NCBI RefSeq assembly: GCF_004193775.1
Contig: NC_041016.1
Span: forward strand, 10,069,395 to 10,133,394
Origin: Glycine soja
Taxonomy: Eukaryota; Streptophyta; Magnoliopsida; Fabales; Fabaceae
Direction: 5' to 3'
DNA: 64,000 nucleotides
Both the position numbers and the translations under genes were made by a program. Positions 11,363 through 23,834 of this stretch are shown one piece after another (within the stretch, counting starts at the first letter, position 1; the number at the start of each line of letters is the position of its first letter). The notes beneath the pieces were generated by a model. It worked only from the letters and a program-made list of their open reading frames with translations, did no database searches and was not told the DNA's origin.

Positions 11363-11630
11363 AGATGTTACAAAAAAAAAATAGATGCTCTTTTAGATGC
11401 CTTATTCTTATTCTTGATTGGTGGTACTTGATGTAGAAAGTTCTCTTGTAAAAAAAAAAGATGTTACAGAAAACAGATGCTTTTAGATGCCTTATTCTTA
11501 ATCTTGATTAGTGGTGCTTGCTGTAGAAAGTTCTCTTGTAAAAAAAGATGTTACAAAAAAAAGATGCTCTTTTAGATGCCTTATTCTTATTCCTGATTAG
11601 TGGTGCTTGCTGTAGAAAGTTCTTTAGAAC
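11363..11630. repeat. Threefold tandem repeat upstream of R1
   Basis: Three consecutive copies of about 97, 87 and 85 bp (11363-11458, 11459-11545, 11546-11630). Each runs from GATGTTACA through GATGCCTTATTCTTA to TGTAGAAAGTTCT. R2 has only one copy in the equivalent place (about 21272-21355). The repeat lies roughly 0.7-1 kb upstream of the R1 start. Confidence 0.8.
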
Positions 11631-11839
11631 CAATGGCTGGCTGCAGGAGAGCTTGAAATCAGGGTAAAACTATCTGAGGATTTGCATGTATTCATCAAGG
11701 TGTATGCTCTGTTCTGATCAGATCTGCCTATATGTCCTGTTCTTATTTGTTGGACTTGATTAATCACTCTTGTTGTTCAAAATAAATGGTTTTGTTTTTG
11801 TAATTTTCTAATTGTTCTTAAGTCATTTGTTACCTCGTT

Positions 11840-14071
11840 CATATAAATTAAAATCGACATAATATGAATATTTCAAAATATACAAAAATATGAATTATTT
11901 GATTACTTTCTTGTTATTGTTCAATTTTGACAAACTATGACACAGAAGATCGGGATAATGTGTAGATATAATTCAACAGTTGAATCAATAAAAATGACAT
12001 TCTATATCAAGTTATGAAAATAGTGTGATAATTATTTATTAAAATTAGTGTAATTTAATCTTTCCCCTATTTCTCCCTACATATACTTATCATTATGCCA
12101 CTTTTCTGACTAAGGTAAATAACCTTAGTATTTAAAAGAAAATATGTTATTTTTTACTATTAAGAGTGTGAAAATAAATAATTTAAATTAAATATTAAAA
12201 TATTATTACATACTTTTAAAAGGGTATCTTTTATTAGGTTACAAAAGGATTTAGCAATATACTTTAGGAAAAAAAAACAAAGTATGGTTTCAAAGAGTTA
12301 TATACAAAGTTAAAAGTTAAGGAACTTACAATTATTAGAAAATTTTGTGACCTGAAAGAAACATTGAAAGCTAAGAATGACATAGAAGTTATATATTCTT
12401 TACTTAAAATTTAATATATACTTCGTATTTAATTGTCAAACTAATTCTTACCAATTTACTTTTTTTTGTCGATGAGTATATATCATGGGTGCCCTCAATT
12501 TATTAGATTAAAGATTAATTTAATTTCATTCACAGTGTAACTATCATTAATCAAAGAAAATTTTATATATAATGAAAATTAAATATGGATTATTTTCTCG
12601 TTAAATAAATTATTCACTCATATATAAACACTGTGGGTATTCTTACATTATTATACCAATCTTATGAGTTAATTCTTACCAATTTACTACACATTACTCA
12701 CTACATTAATATTAATTTCACAAATGCGCCAACAATAATACCTTGTAGAACTTTTTTTTTCTAAACTTAATTAATTTGTAAATTATATCTATCGTTTTTA
12801 TTTAATAAAGTATAAGAGAAGCTTAACTCACAAACTTATTTACAAATAAATACATACATACTTAAATGGATGAATTCATTTTAAGTAACTTTTTTCATCC
12901 ATTATTTTCTATGTTAAGTGATTTTAAATTCAACTATAACTAATTTATATGTTGTTTTATCATCGTGTGATGCAAATTGAATTTAAAAGTATATAAATGA
13001 ATTGTAATGCAATACTGTTTTACTTTTTTAATTTTCTATTTTCATACTATATTATTATATGCCTCATAAAATTTTAAAATTTCTTGAATTGGAATGCTTG
13101 AGTGAAACCAGAAATCAAAATGAAATATAGGGTGCCAATATCATACAAAATGCATAACAATATCAAAATACTTGTAATTTGAAATGAAGTATAGTTTACA
13201 ATCATTGTAATATTTTTTACTATATTAATATTCAGTCAAACCAAATCTTTGATAATTTTTTTTAAAATTTTTAATTTCTATTTTTTTTTCTTAGATTTTG
13301 AATCGAAAAATAGAAGTTGAGTGAATTAAAAACCAAAAGAGGTTCATGGACAAGGATAAAGATATCCGAGTAATTTTGAGTGAATCAAATAAGGTGTCTT
13401 CTCTACAACTAAACTTCTCTACAACTAAACTACAAGGCATTAACACACACAAAACAAAAAAATTATTACATCATTTTATAACTTTCAATTGAATAATATT
13501 TTCTTAAAATCGACGTAATATAAAATTTTTAAAATATACTAAAATATAGATCATTTGATTATTTCTTTTATTGTTTAATTTTGACAAAATTTAACACAAA
13601 CAATTCTGATCATATGTAGATATAATTCAATGATGAGATCAACATAAATCACATTCCATATCGAATAACAAAAATGGTGTAATAGTTATCAAAGTTACAT
13701 CGATTTAATTTGATCTCCTCTCTCTTTTGATAACTATTGTATCATTTTATAACTTTTAACTTAATAATATTTTCTTAAAACTCACTATTAGATTGAAAGT
13801 TCATTTAACATAGGTCACATATGCAAAATTTCATATTAATAAAAAAAAAATCATTTATTACCTTATTCATATAGATTAAAATTGACATAATATAAATATT
13901 TCAAAATATACTAAAATATGAATTATTTAATTACCTTTTTATTGTTGTTCAATTTTAACAAAATTTGACATAGATGATCTTCATAATACATAAATATAAT
14001 TCAACGATTAGATTAATAAAAATTACATTCTACATCAAATTATAAAAATGTTGTAATAGTTGTGAAAGTTA
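11840..14071. repeat. Three dispersed direct copies of a roughly 195-bp AT-rich repeat
   Basis: Copies at about 11845-12035, 13507-13705 and 13871-14071, same orientation. Shared words in order: AAAATYGACRTAATAT, ATACTAAAATAT, TTATTGTTCAATTTTGACAAA, TAGATATAATTCAA, then ACATTC-ATATCA and a TGTRATAGTT end. No coding potential seen. It could be part of a non-autonomous transposon or a degraded LTR. Confidence 0.6.
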
Positions 14072-14902
14072 CATTTGTGACATTTATTTAAATTAAATCT
14101 ATTAATGACAAATTAGTATAATCATTAACATATATATATATGCATATAACTTCTATTTAAGTATAACTTAAAATTATGAATTACTTAATATTAATTGTAA
14201 CAATATTATATAATTGGTACCAAATCACACACATGGCAAGATGATTATATGACACAATATATCTCAATTTTAATTTTATAAGAATTTGATTGGATATTTT
14301 GGTTACCAAAACATTCAGCCTTTATTTGGTTAGAAATTAAGAAAACTATAATTTATATATGTTTTATATAAAATAATAAAATGATTAAGTTAGTGTATTT
14401 AGTTACCTTAATTAATTAGAAAAATGTAAATACCATATCTCAACCCTTGGAGGGAAAAAAATAAAATAAAAAATAACAGAGATGCGAGAAGAAAATAGAT
14501 GAAGAAAAATAAGAAATAAGAGAAGAGAGATTCATGAAATAATGAATGATGTGGTATAGAGACAGGAAAAAATAATAATATATAAAGTACCATCTAAATA
14601 ATATGAATCAGGTAATGAACATGCAAGCATGGGGCTATGAACAGATACGAATGTAAAAACAAATGGCCTTGGATCCGCAAGTTTGAAAAAGTCGGAGGGC
14701 CGTTGAAAACTACTGTTTGCGGCAGTTGCACGCTCACCTTTGTATATTTTTTGTCTGCGATTCTGAAGCCTCTATCAATTTCTCCTGCAATACCAAAAAC
14801 TCGATTTCACAATGGAAGTGCAATGTTGCTCAATCTGGTTTGGTATTCTACATGAGAAAAGAAATTAAAAAGAGGAGAATAAAGGGCGAAAGAATAATTC
14901 AT

Positions 14903-15312
14903 AAGTGTGTTTGGATGGAGAAATTTAAAATTCTGATAAATTTTAAATTCTAAGAATTTTAAATACTTCAATTGAAATTTTTTTAATTTCAAAATTTCGT
15001 GTTTGAATAAAAAAATTAAAATTATGAGGATGAAAAAAATGAATAAAAAAAAGAGAAAATATGGTTGGTGTGTGTTAGTTATACGTGTTTCTTTATGCTC
15101 ACACCCGATATTGTAGGAGCTCAAAGGTGTTACGTACTGTAATAAAAGAATCTCAATTTCGGATGAAATTGAAATTTCAGATTTTTAGTTGTTTAAAATT
15201 CTGTTTTAAAATTTTAAAATTTTAAAATTTTCATAAAAAACATCCAAACAATAAATTCTAAATTACAGAAATTCAAATTCTCTGATAAAATTTTCTATCC
15301 AAACGCATTCTT
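14903..15312. mobile_element. MITE-like inverted-repeat element (about 410 bp)
   Basis: The left end reads AGTGTGTTTGGATGGAGAAA and the reverse complement of the right end reads GAATGCGTTTGGATAGAAAA, followed by matching AT-rich subterminal words (AAATTYTAAA). The inside has no coding region. I could not define a clean target-site duplication, so the superfamily is open. Confidence 0.6.
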
Positions 15313-16129
15313 GAGGAAATGTCAAAAATTTGTTTTCACAATGGAAGAGCAATGATCCTCTGATTTGTGGTCCTTCGATGGGTTATGAAATCCCAAATTA
15401 TGCAAAAAAAAATTAAGAAAAAAGAATAGCATCTTCCATTTTTGTTGAGGATTGTAGACTGGGATGAGAGGTTAATTTAAGTTAAAAAGTGAGAATGAGG
15501 AGGAATGGGTAGAAGGTAAATGGGAGATGTAATAGAGGTAGAGGGGAGATATGAAGAGCGTAAAGGAAAGATATAGAGAGCGTAAGCAAATCCTGAGCCT
15601 AGAGTGTAATAGAGAATGTAAAAGAGATATGTATCAGAAGATGAAATTGTAGAGAAATGACATAAGCAAATTTACCGGTATGGCAAAGTATAATATAGCG
15701 ATGTCACAATTGGCAAATAGAAGAAAGTAAAAAATGAAGAGAATTTAGATAAAACATGGTTAATAAAAACTTATTAACAATGTTTTATACTAGCTCAAAA
15801 ACTTATTTGGTTTTAGTTTTTTAATTAAGTGAAAAATTTATTTGATGGTTTGATAATCAAGTTTTTTATAGTAAATTTTTTTTGAAATACTATTTAAAAC
15901 ATTATTTTTTAACTTTTATCTTTTTACATTTTTTTATTTTTATTCTCAATATATTTATTTAATTTTCTTATTATTCAACTAAGTCATAATTTTATTATTT
16001 TTATATTGTTTTATACTTTTTAAGTATTTCAACCGTTAGTATTATCGAACACTTATAATTTAATAAATTATTTTTTCAACTAGTTTCATCCAACATAGTC
16101 TAAGTTGTGAATATTTGTTTTCCATACAC

Positions 16130-17656
16130 ATTCCTTTGCATCATCCGGTTCATTTCCCTTCAAAACCAATCACTGTGCATACATTTTTTGCAAACACCAT
16201 AAGGCTTATTTGGATCCGTAAAAATAGATGCATTGCTACCACGTATGTATGTTTTGGTTATTGAAAAGCTTGACTTTTTACACGCTTGAAAAAGGTTTGG
16301 CATAGGTGATTGGTTGGGCAATGGGGGATAAGGTAAGGTTCAGTGAACTCTTTGTTGGCCATAAATTAATTAAGTCCTTGAGATTCTTTTCAATGTAGAC
16401 GAGAATCGTGAATCAGATTGAAATTTGATCACAAATCAATTGCTTGAGAAGTGTGACCTCACACTGTCGTCAAACTTATCTGCATGGTATACAAGACTCC
16501 TAGGGTTTAATTGGCCCCACCTAGCTAACCACTATCAATTCCACAAAACCTGTCAATCTAATGACTCTCGACACAAGTGGTTAATATTACAAGTCAAAGT
16601 TGAATCAGTCAGGTAATATCCGAGCTCGATTCTTAAGAAAACAGTTTTTAAGTAGGTTTTACTTACCTCGTGATCAAACTCCAAATTAGTTAAAGTTCTT
16701 TTCCTTTGATGAACCAGAGGCTTAGGATAAAAACAACTATAAGTCTTTGTTAAACCGGAGAAGTTAAATATTTAGAGACAAGGAAGAAAGAATAAGGAAA
16801 GAGATTATGGAGAGAAAAAATAAGGCTAATGTAATTCTGAATGTTAGATAGGAGATCCAACTGAAAATGGTAAAACAAAAATATCTGATTTTCAACTAAG
16901 CTTAAATCTAAGTTTAAAACAAGATAAAATATACAAAGGCTTAAAAGCATGTAAAATCAAGCAATGTGAGACCTTTTGATATACTGATATATATACAGTA
17001 GTTTTGAATACATTTATTGAAAAGAAGACAAGTGAGATCAAATAAATAAAGAAAAGTATATAATACAAATTCACTTTTTAATACACACAGAAATCTTTAT
17101 TTAAACAAAGGAGCAAACAATTAATATAAATACATGAAAGATTACAACATGTTTGTCAAAGCTTAAACTGAACTTTATTTAAAGAAAAACACACTGAAAT
17201 CTTCAAACACACTCCCCGAATCATCTTATTTGGGCTCTGCAATCCGAGAATACTGTTCACAAGGAAGAATGTAATTTTATGTTTCAGAATAAAACAAGTT
17301 GTTCTGCTTAACAAAATAAAATGAAAATTTGGAGTCTGCACAGTGAAATATTTCTCACATCTATCCCCCTGCTTAACTACGTTGTGCACTTCAAATACAA
17401 CTAATATGATGCCATCAAAATGCTAGTAAGTAGAAATAATGTCAATTGAAGCGACATGTTTTTTTAAAGAACAAAAGATGTAAAAAAAATCAATTGCAGG
17501 AAAAAGTATTTTGAATTCTCAATTGAAGAAAAGAGGGTGATTAATAAGTTTTGATTAATACTTGCACAATAAACTGTTCTTGATGTTAAGACTCAGGAGG
17601 TGACAAAAACAAAAAGAAATCTGATAGGAAGGAAGGAATAGGATCAACAATATACC
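16130..17656. other. R2 downstream flank, part of the duplicated block
   Basis: Matches the R1 downstream flank at several points (for example TGGCCAT-A-TTAAGTCCTTGAGATT at about 16357 against 5609, and GTTTGTCAAAGCTTAA at about 17150 against 7012). No independent coding region is supported. A GAGGTATAT donor-like site directly after the R2 stop suggests a 3'-UTR intron. Confidence 0.55.
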
Positions 17657-20600
17657 TCAATCGGAAATATGATCATAAAGTGTACTGCCAACTGAAATAT
17701 GACGAATGTGAGCAATGTTTGGCCAGTCCTTTCCAGTTTCCTTCTCACATCGCTTCTCTAACTCAGAATGGCAACCAAAAATAGTCAATTGTTGCAAACC
17801 GCTAAGGCTCAGGCTCATTGGAAGACACGTCAACTTGGAACAGTGAAAGATACTCAATGTGTGAAGCAAAGAAAGGTTGCCAAAGCAGTCAGGTAAGGAT
17901 TCTAGCTCATGAAGATTCCTTAATCTTATCTCCTTAAGGGAAGTCATATATTGCAAAGCCTGCAAATTTTTCACCCCTTTGCATTCTGAAATCCACAATT
18001 TCTGTAGGCATTTAAAACCTGCTGACAAATTGAACTTGCCACAACTAATTACCGAGAGAGAGTGCAACCGATGCAGCAAAACTTCCTCTCCCAAAAATTT
18101 AGGACAGCCATCAATTTCAAGTATGGAAAAACGTGGAAACATGTTTTCCCCATACTGCCTTGATAACATTTTTAGGTTTGGTAGTTGACGGAGTGAAAGA
18201 TCTTCTAGAGCCCTGAAAACAACCTCCCCATCATAGGACTCCTGATAGAAGTATTCTACATGAATCATGTTTTGTATTCTTATAGTCTTTAGAGAAGGTA
18301 GTTTCCCCAAAAGTGGAAGTCCTAAACAATTTTTGCAATCCATCAAATATAAAATAGTTAAATATTTGAGAGATTGACTAGACATCCATTGTGGGAAATG
18401 GAAACCTTTATATTCCTCCACTTCTAATCTCCAAAGTTGTTGGGTATCAGGTTGAAGCACTTCAAGAATCTCCTCAACATTTTCCTGTAATTCGGAGTCT
18501 TCATTTCTGTCCCACGACAATCGCAACTTCTTCAATTGCTTACTTGACATATTGGCTTCTTTGGCATCCATTACACTTTTTACATTTCCTAGATGCTTGA
18601 TGTCAAGATCTCCTTTAAGCTTCTGCGATCCCAATTCTTCCAAACAGAACCCTCTTTCTTTGCCAACAAAGAACTTGGTTAAAATCCTTAGGGAAGTCAG
18701 CTTCCCTATTTGAGGAGGCAACCTTGATAACTCTTGGCAACCATTAAAAGATAGTTGTTGTAGAGCTTTTAAGCATATCAAACTGTTTGGCAACATTTTG
18801 AGACGTCTGCAACGATCTAATTTCAATATCTGCAAATTCCACAATTTAAACAGTGATCCTGGCAGAGTTTCAAAGCCACCCCCAGAAAGATTTAAGTATC
18901 GTAGATGTTTTAAAAGACCAATTGAAGATGACAAATTTTCTCTTTTTACAAAATCAAGCACCCGCAAAGAATGACATTTCAAAACATCAGGATGCGGAGA
19001 AAGTTGGTCACCATAGTGATCTGGCAATATATAGGTCCTCAAAGATTTGACTAGATACAACTGCAATGCATCAATGGATTCCTCATGTACATTCCGCATG
19101 GACCTATGATCTGAGAGATGGAGAATTCTTCCAGACAAATTAGTTACACGATTGTCTTCTGTAATGCAACATACATCTTGTGCAATAGATAGTGCAAGAT
19201 CATGAACAAGATCATGCATCTTGAAACTTGTAACTTTGCCAAATTCATCTATCTCAATATCCTGAAAAAATGATCTATGATACAATTCATTCCACACTCT
19301 ATCACCAACATCTTCGACATCTAATCTTTCGTCAGATGAAATGAATCCATTAGCCATCCAAAGTTCAATCAAATATTGCTTCCCTATGCTTTCATCTTTG
19401 GGAAATATTGAGCAATAAGCAAAACATTGTCTGTGCTCAATTGGTAAGTTCATGTAACTTAATCTCAGGACAGGAATTATGGAGTTTTCATTTTGTGATA
19501 ACTCCAAAAGGTTGCTTTCCTTAACATTGAGCCACTCATTTTTGTTTCTCTTGAAGCGTAAAAGACCTCCTAGTGCTTTTGCAGCAAGAGGCATTCCCCG
19601 ACACTTCTTTACTATCTCCTTCCCTATGTCCTCAAGCTCTACCTGTTCTTCTTCATTTGGTCCAAAGGCTTGGTGCTTAAACAATTCCCAACAATATTTG
19701 TTAGGTAGAACCGACAATTCATGAGGAGCTATTGTTCCCATGATTGCTGCAACCTTTGACTGACGAGTAGTGACTAAAATGGAAGCACCCTTAGCCCCAC
19801 AAGCCAATACGGATTTTAACCTCTGCCAATTCTCTTGCTTATCATCCCACACGTCATCTAAAACCAGCAAATATCTTTTTCTTTGAAGCATAGTTTGAAG
19901 TCTTTTTTGCTTTGATCCTATATCCAAATCCTTGCAGGCAACCCCAGATGTTGCTTCAATAATAGCTTTCGTCATTCTCTCCAAACTAAAATCTTCTGAA
20001 ACACATACCCAAATTCTTAACTCAAAGTGGTTGACTACCTTCTCATCATTGAAGATGAATTGGGCAAGTGTTGTTTTTCCAAGTCCACCAAGACCAGTTA
20101 TTGGATAAACAAATAAATCCTCAAAATGAGAAGCATCACCAATCAAAAAGTCTAAAATTTTATCTTTATCCTCTTCTCTTCCATAGACTTTTGGTTCAAT
20201 GACGAGAGAGGTAGTTTGGCGCCACTCAAGGACTCCACTTCTTATCTCACGAACCATTTCAACCAAATGAAATTTATTCCTTTCTTCAGCAATTTCCATT
20301 AATCTCTCACTTATTCTTTTTAATTTCTTAGCAATTTTGTAACGGAAAACAACACGCTTGGGATGAAAAGAGGATAAACAAGAGCCTTGTACCTTGTTGG
20401 ACGGACCACACTTGACCCCTTGGTTCTCCAACCCGAATACTTCATAGGCACACTCGTCAATGATGTCATCCAGGATGTGAGCTTCATGTTTTAGCTTTTC
20501 CAGCCAATCTTTTATAGCTCTGTTTGAGAATTGTTTCTCCTCAGCATCTTCAAGCGTTGCCTTGATTGCAGTGAACAAGCTGGAAAGTCTTTCCAAGTCT

Positions 20601-20686
20601 TGATCAAAACCAAGAAATAGTAGCAACTCCTTTTGAACAAGTGACTTCAAATTGCCAAGCAAAGTTTCAAGGACAAACTCAGCCAT
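17657..20686 (-). CDS. CNL disease-resistance protein R2, intact (1009 aa)
   Basis: Single-exon coding region for a complete RGA-type CC-NB-ARC-LRR immune receptor expected in the cytosol. Visible parts: coiled coil with LDDIIDEC (72-79), P-loop GLGGLGKTT (198-206), RNBS-A IWVCVSEDFSLERM, kinase-2 LLVLDDVWDD (273-282), RNBS-B SILVTTR, GMPLAAKALGG (about 364-374), RNBS-D CFAYCSIFPKD (421-431), MHD at 490-492, then LRRs from about 560 to near the end. The start is the ATG of MAEFVLE; the open frame extends five codons upstream only through a TTG that is part of a TTGCAG acceptor-like site, as in R1. The gene is flanked by DNA shared with R1, so they are tandem duplicates. The P-loop codons are the usual target zone of miR482/2118-type small RNAs in legumes; whether this copy is targeted cannot be told here. 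Confidence 0.94.
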   Translation of the reverse strand: MAEFVLETLLGNLKSLVQKELLLFLGFDQDLERLSSLFTAIKATLEDAEEKQFSNRAIKDWLEKLKHEAHILDDIIDECAYEVFGLENQGVKCGPSNKVQGSCLSSFHPKRVVFRYKIAKKLKRISERLMEIAEERNKFHLVEMVREIRSGVLEWRQTTSLVIEPKVYGREEDKDKILDFLIGDASHFEDLFVYPITGLGGLGKTTLAQFIFNDEKVVNHFELRIWVCVSEDFSLERMTKAIIEATSGVACKDLDIGSKQKRLQTMLQRKRYLLVLDDVWDDKQENWQRLKSVLACGAKGASILVTTRQSKVAAIMGTIAPHELSVLPNKYCWELFKHQAFGPNEEEQVELEDIGKEIVKKCRGMPLAAKALGGLLRFKRNKNEWLNVKESNLLELSQNENSIIPVLRLSYMNLPIEHRQCFAYCSIFPKDESIGKQYLIELWMANGFISSDERLDVEDVGDRVWNELYHRSFFQDIEIDEFGKVTSFKMHDLVHDLALSIAQDVCCITEDNRVTNLSGRILHLSDHRSMRNVHEESIDALQLYLVKSLRTYILPDHYGDQLSPHPDVLKCHSLRVLDFVKRENLSSSIGLLKHLRYLNLSGGGFETLPGSLFKLWNLQILKLDRCRRLKMLPNSLICLKALQQLSFNGCQELSRLPPQIGKLTSLRILTKFFVGKERGFCLEELGSQKLKGDLDIKHLGNVKSVMDAKEANMSSKQLKKLRLSWDRNEDSELQENVEEILEVLQPDTQQLWRLEVEEYKGFHFPQWMSSQSLKYLTILYLMDCKNCLGLPLLGKLPSLKTIRIQNMIHVEYFYQESYDGEVVFRALEDLSLRQLPNLKMLSRQYGENMFPRFSILEIDGCPKFLGEEVLLHRLHSLSVISCGKFNLSAGFKCLQKLWISECKGVKNLQALQYMTSLKEIRLRNLHELESLPDCFGNLSLLHTLSIFHCSKLTCLPMSLSLSGLQQLTIFGCHSELEKRCEKETGKDWPNIAHIRHISVGSTLYDHISD

Positions 20687-21739
20687 ATTGTAACTCTGCA
20701 AGACTAAAATGCAAGAAGGATTGTATTGTATGAATCAACAAGGACGATGATTAACTAAGACAAGTTTTGTGCGGGCTTCAGATTTCAAAAAGTTGGCTAC
20801 TAATGAAGCAATATTGGAATAACTTGTAAGCAAGCCAAGGTTTCTTACACCAGTAAGGCAGGGATCACTTATGATGCAATCTTGGTATAGTTTATAGATA
20901 CGGAAGCATCTTCATGCACAAGGCAGCAGGGTTCCCATAAGCACTGACATGGTTTTTAAATGTCCAAGGGATTTGGAGTACTATTCTTATAGATGAGTAA
21001 CTTGTTGGTGATGGTTTGATTTGTAAAGAAAAAAAATGGAAAAATTAAATTACACAAAGAAAAACTATCAATAGAAAGAAAATAAAGAATGGAAAAAAAA
21101 TTCCATGTGCTTTGTCTAGTAACATAATTTTTTTCTTTTTTTTAAAAAAAGGTGATATAACAACGAGCTTTGAAAATTGGTAAATACATATACTGTTTTG
21201 GTCTGTGTTAAAATCACATTTGGAATATATAAGTTGGCTTTCTATTTTTACATATGTAAAAAATGTGATTTTAGATGTTACAAAAAAGAAAAGAAAAATC
21301 TCTTTGAGAAGCCTTATTCTTATTCTTGATCTGTGGTGCTTGCTGTAGAAAGTTCTCTTGTAGAAATGGCTGCAGGAGAGCTTGAAATCAGTGGAAAAAC
21401 GACCTGAGGAAATGTGTGTATTCGATCATCAAGGTGTATATTGGTCTGTTCAGATCTACCTACATGTTCCGTTCTTGTTTGTTTGTGTTTTTTTTTTATA
21501 AAACAATATCTGATTCTTTGTTGTAAATACCTTTCATTATTACATGGATTCAAATCCGAAAACAGTATCTTTGCATATGCAAGGATAAGGCTGCATTAAA
21601 AGAAAGAAATCCAATACATATATACAGAATGAAATAGAGGAGAATTCCTAAAATTTATTTGACAGTGTTTGAATGCATAAAATCCTAAAATTTTGTGAAA
21701 ATAAATATAGGATAGAAAGAATAGGATCGACAACATACC
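20687..21739. other. R2 upstream region and junction to the R3 copy
   Basis: The R2 leader and promoter region resembles that of R1 up to about 21480 (CATCAAGGTGTAT ... CAGATCTRCCTA). From about 21600 the DNA resembles the downstream flank of R1 (7490-7640) instead, so the boundary between two duplication units lies at about 21480-21600. A SINE fragment sits inside that interval. Confidence 0.5.
21541..21594 (+). mobile_element. SINE fragment (same family as in the NPR3-like introns)
   Basis: Reads GGATTCAAATCC (B-box-like) then AAACAGTATCTTTGCATATG and CAAGGATAAGGCTGC, matching the order in the fuller SINE at 28810-28966. Both the head and the 3' part are missing. It sits at the R2/R3 duplication boundary. 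Confidence 0.55.
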
Positions 21740-23357
21740 TCAATTGGAAATATGATCATAATGTTTACTGCCCACTGAAATATGAGGGATGTGAGCTATG
21801 TTCGGCCAGTCCTCTCCCGTTTCCTTCTCACATCGCTTCTCTAACTCAGAATGGCAACAAAAAATAGTCAATTGTTGCACATTGCTAAGGCTTAGGCTCG
21901 TTGGAAGACACGTCAACTTGGAACAGTAAAAAATACTTAGTGTGTGAAGCGAGGGAAGGCATCCAAAGCAGTCAGGCAAGGATTCTAGCTTTGGAAGATG
22001 CTTTAATTTTAACTCCTGCAGGGAAGTCATATCTTGTAAAGCCTGCAAACTTTCCACTTCTCTACAATTGGAAAGCCACAATTTCTCAAGGCATTCATAA
22101 CCTGCCCACACATTAAATTTGCCACAATTGAATACTAAGAGAGTGCAACCCTTGCAGCAAAACTTCCTCTACCAAAAATTGTGGACAGTCATCAATTTCA
22201 AGTGTGGAACAGCGTGGGAACATGTTTTCTACATCCTCCCTTGATAACCTTTTTAGATTTGGCAGCCAACGGAGTGTCAGCTCTTCCAGTGCCCTGAAAA
22301 CTACTTCCCCCTCATAGGATTCCTCGTAAAGGTATTCTACATGACTCATGTTAAGTATTCTTAGTCTTTATAAAAGGGAGTTTCATGAATGGTGGAAGTT
22401 GTAAACAGTTTTTGCAATTTGTTGTCAGCATTAATATTTGACAGGAGAACTAGACATCCATTGTGGAAAATTGGTCCCTTTCTAACCCTCAACTTCTAAT
22501 CTCAAAAGTTGTTGAACATCAAGATGAAGCACTTCAAGAATCTCCTCAACGTTTTCATGTAATTCAGACTCCTCATTTCTATCCCATGACAACCACAATG
22601 TGTTCAGTTGCTTAATTGACATATTGGCTTCTTTGGCATCCATTACACTTTTTACTTTCCCTAAATGCTCGATGTCAAGATCTCCTTTAAGCTTCAGTGG
22701 TCCCAATTCTTGTAAACAAAACCCTACTTCTTTGCTAACAAAGAACTTGGTTAAAATCCTTAGGGAAGTCAATTTTCCCATCTAGGGAGGCAAGCTTGAT
22801 AGTTATGGGCAACAATTAAAAGATAGTTGTAGAGCTTTTAAGCATATCAAACTATTAGGCAACATTTTAAGACGACTGCAACGATCTAATTTCAATATCT
22901 GCAAATTCCACAATATAAATAGTGATTCTGGTAGAGTTTCAAAGCCACCCCCAGAAAGAGTCAAGTACCTTAGATGTTTTAAAAGACCTATTGAAGATGG
23001 CATGTTTTCTCTTTTTACAAAATCAAGCACCCACAAAGAATGACACTTCAACACATCAGAATGGGGAGAAAATTGGTCACCATAGTGATCTGGCAATATA
23101 TAGGTCCTCAAAGATTTGACTAGATGCAATTGCACTGTTCAATGGATTCCTCATGTACATTCCAAATAGACCTATGATCTGATAGATAGAGTATTCTTTC
23201 AGGCAAAGTAGTTACACGATTTTCTTTTGTAATGCAACAAGAATCTTCTGCAATAGATTGTGCAAGATCATGCATCTTGAAACTTGTAACTTTTCCAAAT
23301 TCATATGTCACAATATCCTGAAAAAATGATCTCCAATATAATTCATTCCACACATTG
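21740..23357 (-). pseudogene. R3: 3' half of a CNL gene, decayed
   Basis: Minus-strand pieces in several frames match R1 and R2 from just before the MHD motif to the C terminus: VWNELYWRSFFQDI, KMHDLAQSIAED (four residues lost after MHD), LRR blocks, and an end ISVGSKHYDHISN. Nonsense codons lie at 22784-22782 (where R2 has CAG) and 22484-22482, and there are frame changes near 22112, 22350-22480 and 22800. The CC and NB-ARC are absent: similarity stops at the edge of a repeat element at about 23358 and does not resume on its far side. The C-terminal 124 codons remain open. It cannot encode a working receptor. Confidence 0.88.
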
Positions 23358-23763
23358 TGACGCCCTTCACCCCTCACGTATATGTACTAATCATAAAAGG
23401 AATAAAAAATCAGGATTAATTAAAAAATTTAAAACACATTTAAATAAAAGTCTTTCAAAAAGGTAAAAGACTCACATTCATTTTTCTAACATCATAATAA
23501 AAATTGTCCAAATCAATAATAAAATCATCTCAACTTAAAACAAGGTCGTTCAAGACTTCATACAATTAATATAGAAACTTATACTTCATTGTCACATCTT
23601 ATCAGAGCGTTGTGTTCTCGCGTCCTCTAGCATGAGGTTCTCTATAGTCATTCACCTAGTATCTGCTCCCACGAATACAAAGTTCAAGATCATCACAGGA
23701 CCCAAACACAAATAGCACACGGGAAGTGAGTTATCACATTCTCAACTAATAGAGAGAAACGGG

Positions 23764-23834
<71 letters not shown>

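Larger units (their letters stand above)
10664..16129. other. R1 upstream region and spacer to R2 flank
   Basis: Up to about 11760 the DNA matches the R2 upstream flank (to about 21480), so it belongs to the duplicated block and should hold the R1 leader and promoter. From there to about 16130 it is very AT-rich and has no believable gene. It holds the 195-bp repeats and a MITE-like element described separately. Confidence 0.5.

Noticed and set aside
14408..15124. Low-complexity frames rich in F, L, I
   Set aside because: Translated AT-rich or MITE sequence without codon-level structure.
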